A stretch of DNA of 64,000 nt from Rhizobiales bacterium YIM 77505 (GCA_000745135.1 JQNH01000001.1:1550001-1614000); one strand, 5' to 3'; positions 15,583 to 24,312 are shown, counted from the first letter of the stretch. A program made the numbers and translations. Notes: generated by a model from the sequence alone, not told the origin.

Positions 15583-18500
15583 GCGGTGTCTCCCAGGTCG
15601 TGCAAGGCGCTATCGCGGGCGCCGCGGGCGCGGCGATCGGCGGCGCGCTGGATCTCGCGCTCGAGGCTCGCGAGATCGCGGACACCATGCACATGGATGG
15701 CTGCGATCTGGATATTGCCGCTCGAGGCCGGTGCCGGGCGCCGAAGGCGAGCGGCCGCCTGCTGTGCCCCTCCGCCGCCCGGAGGCGAGATGCGCGGGGA
15801 CATCTTCGGCGGGCTCGGCCGGGTCTGGGCGCGGATCTCGCGTGCTGCCTGGAGGCGAGCCCCGGTGCCGGCGAGGCCGCCGGTAGCTGCGTGGAGATGC
15901 CGGAGCTTGGCCAAGGCGCCGTCGATGGACGAGGTGTCGACAAGCGGCCGGGCCGTGATCTCGAGCGCCGCCTTCATGGCGGGGCCCGCGGCCTGCGCCT
16001 TGGTCTCAGCCGCGGCGAGGCTCGCCGTGTCGACGGTCGGGGCGACCGAGACCTGGTTCAGGCGCTGGAGCATGGCTTCGAGCCGTTCAATCGCTTGCTC
16101 GATCTCGGCCGCCCGCTGCAGCAACGGCGTGGCGTCGACCCCCATGGCTCCCATGCCGGCGATCTGCCGGTTGACCTCCTCCAGCTCCTTCCGGAGCTCC
16201 TGCAGCTTCGCCCGCTGCGCCTCGATCCCGCCGCCCATCGCCGGCGGAGCCTGCAGCGCGGGCGGCGCGTCGGGCCTCGGCCGAGGGGCATGGCTGTCGG
16301 TGTCCCACGGAGCCACGGGAGGAGCGAGAGCCGGCGGGATCTCGCGCGAGGGCGCGGCTGCGAGGCCGCGGAAGCGCTCGTCGAGTTCCCGCCTCACCGC
16401 CTCGCCGATGGCGCGCTGGCTGCCGCGCCGACGCGGCTCTTCGGTCGCCGCGGCCGCTGGAGGGGCTGCGAGCGGGGCCGGCACGTCCGGCTTCGGCCGC
16501 GGGGGATCAAGCTCGAGCGGTGGGCGGAGCGGCGTCGGGGCGCGCTGCCGCTCCTCCCCATCGCGCGGCACCGCTTCTGCGAGCGCGCGCCGGCTGCCGC
16601 GCCGGCGCGGCTCTTCGGTCGCCGGGGCCGACGGAGGGGCTGCGAGCGGGGCCGGCATGTCCGGCTTCGGCCGCGGGGCATCAAGCTCGAGCGATGGGCG
16701 CGGCGGCGTCGGGGCGCGCTGCCGCTCATCCCCATCGTGCCGCACGGTCTCTGCGAGCACCCGGGCGCTGCCGCGCGTCGGCGTTTGTGCGGGGGCAGGC
16801 AGCTCTCCTGCTGCGCTGCGCGTTGGAGCAGCCTCGCCGCGAGACGGCGGGGAAGCCGCCGGTTCCGTCGGCTTGAGCGCGGGCGGGATCTCCGGCTTCG
16901 GCGAGGCGCCCTGCAGCTTCTCCTTCTGGCGCGCGATCCGCGCCTTCATCTCCTCCTCATGGGCGCGCCGCAGCTCCTCGGCGCGGGCGGCCGCGTCCAG
17001 CTCCTGGCGCTTCTGCTTCAGATCCGGCGGCGGCTCGGGCGGCAGCGGCACGCGGGCCGCCGCGGTCGGAGCGGGCGCGGGCGGCTCCTTGGGCCATTCG
17101 CGTCCCTCCGGCTTGTTCGAGGGCCGCTCGGGATCGTGCGGCCCGAAGCGGCGCCCATCGGGACTGTGCGAGAGGAGTTCGTCGCGGCGGCGGATGAGGG
17201 CGTCCAGGCGCATGTCCTTCTCGGTGACGCCGTGCGCCTTCAGAATCTCCTGCCGCCGCTTGAGCTGCGCGATCTCCTCGTCCAGCCGGGGCAGCACCGA
17301 CGGAAGGAGCTCGCGGGCCCGATCCGCCTCGACCTCACGTTTGGCCTCCCGGCGGGCCCGCTCGTCCTTGATGGCACCCGCTTCCTTCTCGACGCCCTTT
17401 CGGTCGGCCTCGTAGGCGAACCTGGCGCTCGGATCGAGCTGCTCCGGGTCCTTGCCATCCGCCAGGTGCTCGATCGCCCGAGCCCGGGCCGTCGCCCGCT
17501 CATGGGCGGCGTTGATCTTGTTGAGCAACTCGGCCAGGGCCTCGGCCGCCCGCCCCACCGGCCCGGTGAACTGCTGCCCGATCGTCGTTCCAAAGTTCGC
17601 GAAGGCGTTGCCGAGCTTCTTCAGCCTGGCGTCGGTGGTGTCGTCGAAGATCTTGAACGTCTTCTCGACCGATCCCACCCGCTGCATGGCGTCGCGGACG
17701 CGGGCAAGGTGGCGGATCAACCCGTCGAGGTTGCTGAAGAGGCGCGCGAGATCGTCGACATATTCCCCGCCGCCGAGCCCCTCGAGCACGTCGATCTTCT
17801 TCTCGTCCTCCAGCTTGTTGATGCGCTCACCGATCTCGATGAGCGCCTCGGCTGGTCCCTTGCGCAGAAGCTCGGCCACCTTCTTCGCGTCGAGGCCGAT
17901 GGCCTTGAGCGCCGCCTGGAAGTCCTTGCCCTGCTTGCCCGCCGTGGCGAGCTTGGTCATGAGGGCGTTGGCGCCCGTCGCCGCCACCTCCGGCGCGGTG
18001 CCGAGTTCCAGCATCGCCGCCCCGAGCGCCGCCGTCTCGTTGGCGGTCATCTTGAGGAGCTGCGCCCCGGCGCCAGTGCGGGTCAGGAACTCGACGATGT
18101 CCCGCTCTTTGGCGGCGGTGGTGTCGCCGAGGAGGTTGATGGCGTTGGCCGTGTCCTCGATGCCGGCCTGATCGAGCTTGAAGACGTTGCCGAGCTTGGC
18201 GAGCTTGTCGCCCGCCTCCTCGGCCTGCATGCCGAAGGCGACGGCCGCCTTGGCGGCGAAGACGGCGAAGTCCTTGAGCTCCTCCTTCGGCCGGCCGGCG
18301 AAGCCCGCCTGGGCGTAGAGCTTCGCCACCTCCTCGGCGGCAAGCGGCGTCTCGCGCGTGATGCGCAGGATGTCCTGCTCGATGGCCTGGAGGCCGGCCG
18401 CGTCGAGCCCGTCGACCGCCTTGCGGATCTCCGCCATGGCGGTCTCGAGCCTGATGGCCTGGCCCGTGGTCGATGCGGCGGCGGCGCCGAGGCCGACGAG

Positions 18501-19331
18501 GCCGGCGACGGCGGCCGCTCCGGCCGCTCCCGCGGCGGTCGCCGCGCCTGCCACCGCGCCGGAGATCCCCGGCACGAGATAGAGCGCCTCGCGGCCGGCC
18601 TCGCCGGCGCCCTTAAGCGCATCGAGCCGCGTGCCGGCACGGGTGCGGGCACCGCCGGCGCTCGCGGCCTCTCTCGCCTTGCGCGCCGCCGCGCCGAGGC
18701 GTTGCTCCGCCGTGCTCGCCGCCGCCGCGGCGCGCTGAAGCTCTCGCGTCAACCGCTCCGGCCCGCGGGCGCTCTCGAGCGTCTTCACGGCGCGACTCAT
18801 ACGGCCGAGGCTGCCCGCCGCCCCATCCGCCTGCCGTGTCGCCTGGGAGATGGACCGGGAGAGGTTCTCCGGGCCGCGCGCACCGCCGAGCTTCGCGGCG
18901 ACGGTCCGCAGGCGCTCGAGCCGGCCGGTGGCCTGCCCCGCCGTCTGCCCGATGCGCTGCAGCTCCGCCTGGAAGGCGCTCGGGCTTCGGACGCCGTGGA
19001 GGCGCTCTGCCGCGGTTCGCGCTTCGCTAAACCGGCCGCTGGCCTCGCCGGCGGCGGCGGCCGTGGCGCCGAGGCTCGCCTTGAGGGCTGTCCCGCCGTC
19101 GGCGGCGCGCAAACGGTCGGCGGCGCCGCGCACCTCGCCGAGTTCGCGGCGCGCCGTCGAGGCGGCCTGCGCAGTCGCGGCGAGATTCGCCTTCAGGGCA
19201 TCGCCGCCCCTCGCGCCGTTGAGGCCTTCCGCCGCCCCGCGCAGCGCGGCGAGGTCCTGCTTCGCGTCCTTGGCGGGGCCGGAGAGCTGGTTGATGAGGC
19301 GCAGCGTCAGCGCAACGTCGAGATCAGCCAC
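15579..19331 (-). CDS. phage tail tape-measure protein (TP901 core type)
   Basis: A 1250-residue protein. The first 230 residues carry about five copies of a roughly 43-residue helical repeat (for example ALKASLGATAAAAGEASGRF and SAFQAELQRIGQTAGQATGR). Residues about 250-560 match the TP901 tape-measure core (ETAMAEIRKAVDGLDAAGLQ, ITRETPLAAEEVAKLYAQAG, AALGAAMLELGTAPEVAATG). A hydrophobic region lies before it (GAVAGAATAAGAAGAAAV). After residue 700 the chain becomes Pro/Ala/Arg-rich with two exact-phase 58-residue repeats. The GTG at 19331 starts 2 bases after the mor stop. No tube, sheath or baseplate genes accompany it, so it is probably an orphan of a decayed tail module. Confidence 0.85.
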   Translation of the reverse strand: MADLDVALTLRLINQLSGPAKDAKQDLAALRGAAEGLNGARGGDALKANLAATAQAASTARRELGEVRGAADRLRAADGGTALKASLGATAAAAGEASGRFSEARTAAERLHGVRSPSAFQAELQRIGQTAGQATGRLERLRTVAAKLGGARGPENLSRSISQATRQADGAAGSLGRMSRAVKTLESARGPERLTRELQRAAAAASTAEQRLGAAARKAREAASAGGARTRAGTRLDALKGAGEAGREALYLVPGISGAVAGAATAAGAAGAAAVAGLVGLGAAAASTTGQAIRLETAMAEIRKAVDGLDAAGLQAIEQDILRITRETPLAAEEVAKLYAQAGFAGRPKEELKDFAVFAAKAAVAFGMQAEEAGDKLAKLGNVFKLDQAGIEDTANAINLLGDTTAAKERDIVEFLTRTGAGAQLLKMTANETAALGAAMLELGTAPEVAATGANALMTKLATAGKQGKDFQAALKAIGLDAKKVAELLRKGPAEALIEIGERINKLEDEKKIDVLEGLGGGEYVDDLARLFSNLDGLIRHLARVRDAMQRVGSVEKTFKIFDDTTDARLKKLGNAFANFGTTIGQQFTGPVGRAAEALAELLNKINAAHERATARARAIEHLADGKDPEQLDPSARFAYEADRKGVEKEAGAIKDERARREAKREVEADRARELLPSVLPRLDEEIAQLKRRQEILKAHGVTEKDMRLDALIRRRDELLSHSPDGRRFGPHDPERPSNKPEGREWPKEPPAPAPTAAARVPLPPEPPPDLKQKRQELDAAARAEELRRAHEEEMKARIARQKEKLQGASPKPEIPPALKPTEPAASPPSRGEAAPTRSAAGELPAPAQTPTRGSARVLAETVRHDGDERQRAPTPPRPSLELDAPRPKPDMPAPLAAPPSAPATEEPRRRGSRRALAEAVPRDGEERQRAPTPLRPPLELDPPRPKPDVPAPLAAPPAAAATEEPRRRGSQRAIGEAVRRELDERFRGLAAAPSREIPPALAPPVAPWDTDSHAPRPRPDAPPALQAPPAMGGGIEAQRAKLQELRKELEEVNRQIAGMGAMGVDATPLLQRAAEIEQAIERLEAMLQRLNQVSVAPTVDTASLAAAETKAQAAGPAMKAALEITARPLVDTSSIDGALAKLRHLHAATGGLAGTGARLQAAREIRAQTRPSPPKMSPRISPPGGGGAQQAAARLRRPAPASSGNIQIAAIHVHGVRDLASLEREIQRAADRRARGARDSALHDLGDTA
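16420..16767. repeat. 174-bp tandem repeat inside the tape-measure gene
   Basis: Two units, 16420-16593 and 16594-16767, repeat in frame; a third, partial boundary copy begins at 16768. Each encodes a 58-residue Pro/Arg-rich unit that includes ERQRAPTP, RPKPD and ATEEPRRR. Such in-frame tandem units are a usual way for tape-measure length to change. Confidence 0.88.
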
Positions 19332-19333
19332 TC

Positions 19334-19861
19334 CTAGCCCTCCCTCTCCCAATGCGCGGCCGTTTGCCACTGACGTGCATTCGGCTGTTTGAGCAGGCCG
19401 CGCCGCTGCAGAGCTTTTCGCTGGCGATATACGGAACGGACGGTCACACCGCATTCCCGGGCGATGGTGTTGGCGCTGAGCGCCGTCGTGAGGATGAGTC
19501 TCTTGACCCGCCGGAGCCGCGCGTGATGTCCGAACGGGCCAAGCGGCACGGTGAAGTATTCTCCTCCTGGGCCGAGGGCTTCCAGGAGCGCTCGTGCTGT
19601 CTCGAAGCCGATTTCCACCGCCAGATGGTGATCCGGCGTCAGCTGCTCCGCCTTGGGGAAGTACACGCGCGTGCCGCCGTATCGACGCGCAATTGCAAGC
19701 GCGGCTTGGCGTCCTACGGCCCTTTCCACGTCCGCCAGGAATTTGGGAAGCGGCTCGTCCCCCACTTCGGTGCTCACGTGAACCGCCGTCTGCTTGGTTG
19801 TGGGCGTTGAGCGGCAAGCTGCCTCATGCTGACGAGCGTCGGCCACGATGACAGGCGTCAT
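19334..19861 (-). CDS. Mor-family middle transcription activator
   Basis: The 175-residue protein has the Mor/C-activator pattern: a dimerisation part (FLADVERAVGRQAALAIARR, then GGTRVYFP) and a C-terminal helix-turn-helix (ALSANTIARECGVTVRSVYR followed by QRKALQRRG). In Mu, Mor is made from the middle promoter region and switches on later gene expression with host RNA polymerase. Here the tape-measure gene follows after 2 bases, so genes normally between mor and the tail module are missing. Upstream (19862-20218) lies a set of three structured repeats. Confidence 0.82.
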   Translation of the reverse strand: MTPVIVADARQHEAACRSTPTTKQTAVHVSTEVGDEPLPKFLADVERAVGRQAALAIARRYGGTRVYFPKAEQLTPDHHLAVEIGFETARALLEALGPGGEYFTVPLGPFGHHARLRRVKRLILTTALSANTIARECGVTVRSVYRQRKALQRRGLLKQPNARQWQTAAHWEREG

Positions 19862-19902
19862 CGTGCGGCGTCGCGGTCAGGCAAAGCAGCTAAGAGGCGA
19901 GA

Positions 19903-20150
19903 GGTGGCGGGGAGGACGTGGCATCCCTCCACGGGCTCGTGTCCCGGCTCCCCGATTTTGCGCCGCCACCGCGAAGAGCATCTGTCAGGGTCAGGGCCAG
20001 ATCAAGGAGGCGGTGGCGGGGAGGACGCCTCAGTCCCTCCGCGGGCTGGTAACGCCCGGCTGCACGATTTTGCGCCGCCACCGCGTAGCCGGGAGGACGT
20101 GACCCCTCCGCGGGCGCGATGCCCGGCACCCCGATAGTTTGCGCGGCCAC
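19903..20150. repeat. three tandem imperfect structured repeats upstream of mor
   Basis: Units lie at 19903-19970, 20012-20082 and about 20086-20150. The first two are closed by GGTGGCGG and CCGCCACC. All three share an inner pair GGAGG...CCTCC with an 8-11-base loop and a second hairpin CGGG(C)...(G)CCCG with a variable loop, followed by a GATTTTGCG-like segment. Stems are kept while loops differ, which suggests a conserved fold in RNA or single-stranded DNA. The step between units 1 and 2 is 109 bases, not a multiple of three, so no single coding frame explains them. They occupy most of the 357 bases between mor and the IS. Confidence 0.7.
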
Positions 20151-20191
20151 TGTCGTAGCTTAGGGAGCGTTGACCTGGAATCAAGTCTCTG

Positions 20192-20223
20192 TCCTGTTTC
20201 ACCAGGGTCCTGTTTCACCAGGG
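20192..20223 (+). repeat. 16-bp tandem duplication at the IS boundary
   Basis: TCCTGTTTCACCAGGG occurs twice in a row at 20192-20207 and 20208-20223. It contains the 9-base target sequence CTGTTTCAC plus the first bases of the IS inverted repeat (CCAGGG). Confidence 0.9.
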
Positions 20224-21256
20224 CTATCGCATTTGGGCGAGGAGGGTTGAGAGGAAGGCGTGGTCCCATGCGGCGCGCTTGAGCTTTCCGCGGATCGAGC
20301 CCTTGGCGGGGTTGCTTCGGGCGATGTTGAGGGCGAGGCGGCGCAGGACGGCGAGATTGAGGGGCGCGTTGTCGCGCCTGGCGCGGGCGTTGTCCTCGTC
20401 GAGGACGACGTCGAGCACCCAATGGAGTTGGTTCTCGATGCTCCAGTGCGCTCGCACGGCGGCGAGGAGCGCAGCGGCGCTGAGCGGCTTGGAGAGGGCG
20501 AAGAGCCGTCGGCTCGTCATGGTTTTGCCGGCACTCTCCTCCCGGACGGCGACGACCTCGCCAAGAGCCGCGAGGCTTGGGAAGCGGTAGCGCTCGGCCA
20601 GCCAAGCTACATCATCCACGACACGGGCGCGGCGCGTCTCGATGCGGCCATGGTCGGCATCGACCGTCTCGGCGGCGTCATCGGCTGCGACGGCTGGGTC
20701 GTCGAGGAAGAGGACCGCGTCGTCGTACATGGCGAAGCGGTTGGCCTTGAGCCCGAGCACGTAGTCGGCGCCGCTGTCGACGATCGCCTGCGCCGTCTCA
20801 CGCTGGCAATGCATGGCGTCGGCCGTCACGAGGCGGCGGCGCGCAGGCCCTTGCCGTCGAGGGCGACCACGCCCTTCTCCCGCGCCGCTTGGGAAAGCCC
20901 ATCCGCGAAGCGGGTCAGCGCCCCCGCAAAGGCCTCAGGGTCGAGGAGCCGGAACACGCGGCTGAAGGTGTCGTGGCTCGGGATCCCTCCCTCGAGAGCC
21001 AGGAACTCGCGCAGGAACCCCTCTTTCGAGCGCGCGAACAGCTCGAAATCGACGCAGCTCTCCGCCCCACACAGAGTCGCCGAGAGCGCAATCGTCACAA
21101 GCTCGAGGAGATCATGACGCTGCGCGTTGCCACGGCGCGGGTCCGGCAGATCGCCAAAACACTCCCCAAACCAGCCCATCGGCTCCCCCCAGCAGAGAAG
21201 CCGACAACAGAATCCACCTCACCCCACCACGCAACAATCCAAATGCGATTCCCCTG
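20219..21256 (-). mobile_element. internally deleted ISAs1-family insertion sequence
   Basis: Terminal inverted repeats are CAGGGCTATCGCATTTGG at 20219-20236 and its inverted partner at 21239-21256 (16 of 18 bases match). The 9-bp direct repeat CTGTTTCAC flanks both sides (20210-20218 and 21257-21265), a normal target duplication for this family. The element is 1038 bp, shorter than usual (about 1.2 kb), because the transposase gene has lost an internal part. Confidence 0.9.
20224..21179 (-). pseudogene. ISAs1-family transposase, broken by an internal deletion
   Basis: The N-terminal part (20826-21179, MGWFGECFGDLPDPRRGNAQ..., with the ISAs1 LRKRDPRR-like DPRRGNAQRHDL and FSRVFRLLDPEAF) ends shortly after the first catalytic region VVALDGKGLR. 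The C-terminal part (20224-20829) resumes at the family sequence TADAMHCQRETAQAIV and goes on to AHWSIENQLHWVLDV, which has the conserved Glu. Compared with the family about 50-60 residues between these blocks are missing and the frames differ, so no full-length transposase can be made. The element can move only if another copy supplies the protein. Confidence 0.88.
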
Positions 21257-22071
21257 CTGTTTCACTACGTATGAGACGGTCTGATCCTCGTGAGACGGCG
21301 TCGCCTAGCCTTGAGACGGAGCAAGCCAGCGTCGTCGGCTCGCCTCAAGGCAGGCCGCTGGTGCGGTTGCTGCGCAAGCCTTGACCCGAGCCGCCGACAC
21401 CGGCGAGAGGCTCGGCAAGGGATCAAGACCGTGGTCTGAGCAGCAGCTCAGCCCCGACCACATTGTCTCACATGTGTCTGAACCCGGACAGTCTCTCAAA
21501 ATTGCCGATCTCTCACCTGCGGCATCCTGAAGGGCACGCGCGCGGAGGGATAGAGTTGATCTACTCGACAGAGAAGTACCTTGAAAGCAGCCGCGATCGC
21601 ATGGATGCGATTGTTGCGCCAATCCCAAGAGATCGAGAAGGCTGCGCGTTTTGCGCTCTCCGTATCACTGTGAATCCGGACGCAGCTGCGTTCGTCGGAG
21701 ACACAGTAGCCAGGTGCGGCTGGGGGCCATATCGCTCCAGGAGGGACGATTTCAGCGGACTCAGGCAGGGTGACGCCGAGCCTCACAGATGGCTTAGGAG
21801 CAGCGCCGAGAGCTGGCTGCGGTAATCGGAACCGGCCAGCGTCTCCGACCCCCTTCAACGGCCTTCAAACCCCCTTCAACGTCGATCCTGGGATGTTGCC
21901 GAGGAGCGACGCCGGGCGGGGGCGGCATTCCCGCGCAGGACGAAGCATGGCTGTCCGTGGCTCCGGCGTCTCGCCCATTGGCGCCTCGTCAGCATGAAAA
22001 TTAAGCTCCTTGGAAGGCTCGAGAGCCGCGGCAGACACAGGCCGGCTTCGGCTTGCAGCGCGGCGGCGAAT
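21257..22071. other. 815-bp stretch without a supported gene; probable remnant DNA
   Basis: TGAGACGG occurs three times at 21272, 21291 and 21312 (steps of 19 and 21 bases), and a related GTCTCACATGTGTCTGA lies near 21468. This recalls the multiple end repeats of IS21-type elements, so 21270-21490 may be an eroded IS whose body is lost. From 21500 to 22070 the base use is less GC-biased. Frames exist on both strands (for example 21496-21858 on the minus strand) but show no known motif, so I do not call them genes. Confidence 0.4.
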
Positions 22072-22923
22072 TCACCCGGTCCGATCCGGCTCGGCATCCT
22101 GCAGCTCTTCCCGCATTGCTGTGGCGCGTCTTATGACGACAGGCCACCGAATGAGGCGATCGATGACCTTGCGGGCGCCAGCTCGCGTCAGGCCTTGCAG
22201 CCCGGAGAACCCGAAGGCGGCTTCAAGCCATGCATAAAGCGCCGCCTCATCCGTCGAATCCTTGTAACCGCAGTTCTCCCGGAAGAGGCCGCGGATGAGG
22301 TTGATCTGGCCCGCCGTCGCCAAGCCAGGGCCGCTGCAATAGGGCGCGGGGGCATCTGGCGGGGCAAACCCTTGCGCTCGGCAGAACGCCAGCACCCGCT
22401 CGAAGCCGCGTTCGTCGAGCCACGCGGTCCTGAAGGCGCCGCCGCCATACTCGGCGAGGATTGCCTCATAGGTTGGCCACGGCAGGTCGAGGATGTGTCG
22501 GGCCAGGTGAAGAAGGGCCGCACGCTCTCGTGTCATGAAGGAGCGGCGGAGCCGGTTCAGCTCGAAACGGTAGGAACTCGCCAGCGCCCACACCACGCCG
22601 GCGAAGCCGATGCCGTCGAGATGCTCCAGCCGGTCAGCGCCGACCGCTCTCACCATTGCGCCGAAGAGCTCGTCGCCCACCCCGAACTCGCGCCGGCCGC
22701 GGTCCAGGGCCTCAAGATAGTCGGGCGAGACTGCCGGCAGCTCCGGATCACGAAAGCCGCAGGCAAAAAGATGATCCGTGAGGGCGGCAAAGCCGGCATT
22801 GTCTAGGGCCCGGAGATCGTCGACACCCCCCAAAAGCGAAACGAGTCCCACGAAGGCCTCGTCGGCGATTTCCAGCTGCGCGCGAGCGCGTGAAAGGATC
22901 GCGAGCTGGCGATTGGACGCCAC
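22072..22923 (-). CDS. GemA/Gp16-like prophage protein (DUF1018), second copy
   Basis: The 283-residue protein has the DUF1018 core near residues 185-260: TAGQINLIRGLFRENCGYKD, AALYAWLEAAFGFSGLQ and LTRAGARKVIDRLIRW. In Mu the GemA (gp16) protein is made in the early to middle phase and is reported to affect host gene expression and DNA topology; its exact role is not settled. The first 170 residues are extra helical sequence of two similar parts. It is a diverged paralogue of the next gene upstream (23056-23874). Downstream lies the degenerate 815-bp region. Confidence 0.75.
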   Translation of the reverse strand: MASNRQLAILSRARAQLEIADEAFVGLVSLLGGVDDLRALDNAGFAALTDHLFACGFRDPELPAVSPDYLEALDRGRREFGVGDELFGAMVRAVGADRLEHLDGIGFAGVVWALASSYRFELNRLRRSFMTRERAALLHLARHILDLPWPTYEAILAEYGGGAFRTAWLDERGFERVLAFCRAQGFAPPDAPAPYCSGPGLATAGQINLIRGLFRENCGYKDSTDEAALYAWLEAAFGFSGLQGLTRAGARKVIDRLIRWPVVIRRATAMREELQDAEPDRTG

Positions 22924-23055
22924 GGCGAGCCTACGTCTCCTGAGGCGCGGATCGAGAAAGCAGGCCGACTTTGCGGCGCTCGAGGATCTTCGCGCAGGGG
23001 AACAGAGCCATCGTGAGGTGTCGCTCCGTGGGCGGGAGTTGTGAACCGGCAGGGT

Positions 23056-23874
23056 TCATGCCGCATCATCCCCGTGACCGCGCGACACCATGACGCGCAG
23101 GCCATTGATCGCCTTCGATGCCGCTTGAGCGGTCAGAAATCGGAGGTCGGAGACTCGGTAGAAGCGCTCCAGCCAGCTGTTCAGCGCCTTCTTATCGTCT
23201 GCTCCCGACCATTCGCGCCAAAGACTCGCAACAAGAGCAAGCTGCTCCGGCGTGGCCATGCCGGGACGGACGCCGAGCTGTGCTGCAAGTGCGTCGCGGC
23301 GCCTGTCCCGCGGCTCGAAGCCTGCGATCTCCATGAAGATCAGCATCAGTTCGAAGCCACGCGCATCGAGGTCGCTGGCCGTGTTGACGCCTCCGAACGT
23401 CTGGAGGGCCCAGAAATAGCGCGCATCCGGGAGATCGAGCTGCCGCCGCGCGACCTGGAGGAGCTTGAGCTGCTTGTCCGTGATCTCCCGCCGGGTCCGG
23501 TTGAACATCTCCACGTCGAGCCGATACCGCTCCAGCCAGGCCAGGAGATGCAGAAACTGCAGCCCGCTGAGATCGCGCAGATCGGCGCCGCCGCACGAGC
23601 GCAGAAGCGTTTCGAAATAGTAGTCGGAGATGCCGAGCGCTTTGCGCGAGCGTTCCACCTGTTGCCTTGTCTTGAGGGACAGGATCGGGCGGCGCCGATC
23701 GCGGAAGCCGCGCACGATGCAGTAATCAATCAGGCGCTCGCAGCCGGCTGCCGTGAGGGCCTCGACGCGCTCGGCGCCGCCAAAGCGCTTGAGCGCCGCT
23801 GCAAACTCTTCCTGATCGAGGGCAATCGTTTCGCGAGCGCGCTTGAGCAAGGCCCGCTGAGTCGCGGTGGTCAC
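23056..23874 (-). CDS. GemA/Gp16-like prophage protein (DUF1018), first copy
   Basis: A 272-residue protein with the same layout as its neighbour: helical N-terminal part (KRARETIALDQEEFAAALKR, LDARGFELMLIFMEIAGFEP) and the DUF1018 core near the C-terminus (MATPEQLALVASLWREWSGA, LNSWLERFYRVSDLRFLTAQ, AASKAINGLRVM). Its start overlaps the stop of the 106-residue gene by 4 bases. Two GemA-like genes in a row are unusual; they probably arose by duplication followed by divergence, since identity seems limited to the general pattern. Confidence 0.75.
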   Translation of the reverse strand: MTTATQRALLKRARETIALDQEEFAAALKRFGGAERVEALTAAGCERLIDYCIVRGFRDRRRPILSLKTRQQVERSRKALGISDYYFETLLRSCGGADLRDLSGLQFLHLLAWLERYRLDVEMFNRTRREITDKQLKLLQVARRQLDLPDARYFWALQTFGGVNTASDLDARGFELMLIFMEIAGFEPRDRRRDALAAQLGVRPGMATPEQLALVASLWREWSGADDKKALNSWLERFYRVSDLRFLTAQAASKAINGLRVMVSRGHGDDAA

Positions 23875-24191
23875 GACACGGGCTCCTCGTCTTCGGCGAG
23901 CCCGTTAGCGACGCGGTAATAGACACCCGTGTGCCGCTCGAGGGCTGCCCGGGCTGCGGTGGCGAGTTCCAGCGCCTCGCCCAACACGATGAAGGCGGCT
24001 TCGTTATAGTCTTCCTCTTTGCCCGTTTCCGAGGCGTGGAAGGAGAGCCACAACAGTGCCCATGCCCTTCTCAGGTCCAAGGCCGCGCGGTCGGTCAGCT
24101 GATCCTTGCGGCAGATCATGTCGAGGAGCTGCTCACGGCTGAGGGCAGCGGCAGGGGAATCGCGGAGCGTCGGGTTTTGAAAAGCGGCCAT
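23871..24191 (-). CDS. small hypothetical prophage protein
   Basis: The 106-residue product is helical, with DMICRKDQLTDRAALDLRRA and AWALLWLSFHASETGKEEDY; I recognise no family. It overlaps the first gemA-like gene by 4 bases (ATGA) and so is probably co-translated. It lies in the early region between MuB and GemA, where Mu carries many small accessory genes. Confidence 0.6.
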   Translation of the reverse strand: MAAFQNPTLRDSPAAALSREQLLDMICRKDQLTDRAALDLRRAWALLWLSFHASETGKEEDYNEAAFIVLGEALELATAARAALERHTGVYYRVANGLAEDEEPVS

Positions 24192-24312
24192 TTTCTTCCT
24201 ACATTGCGATGCGAATTGGCAGATGTACGCTTCAACCGCCCGAGAGGCGGCTTACACAACTCGGCTCGAATGCCTGCCGCCCTCCTGAGCGTGGGTGAGC
24301 AAAGGCAAGCAC

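Noticed and set aside
15600-19337. Very long open frame on the plus strand opposite the tape-measure gene
   Set aside because: It mirrors a real coding gene in very GC-rich DNA, where antisense frames stay open by base composition; it has no family motif, and the minus strand encodes a clear tape-measure protein.
19890-20202. Small overlapping minus-strand frames across the three structured repeats
   Set aside because: They share similar peptides only because the DNA is repeated; the units are out of frame with each other, so this is not protein conservation.
21496-21858. Possible 120-residue gene on the minus strand in the degenerate part of the prophage
   Set aside because: No ribosome site, no known motif, and it lies in DNA that looks like remnants; an overlapping plus-strand frame is equally open.
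24192-24312. A separate small gene between MuB and the 106-residue gene
   Set aside because: Only 121 bases, without a convincing start plus ribosome site in a frame that stays open.
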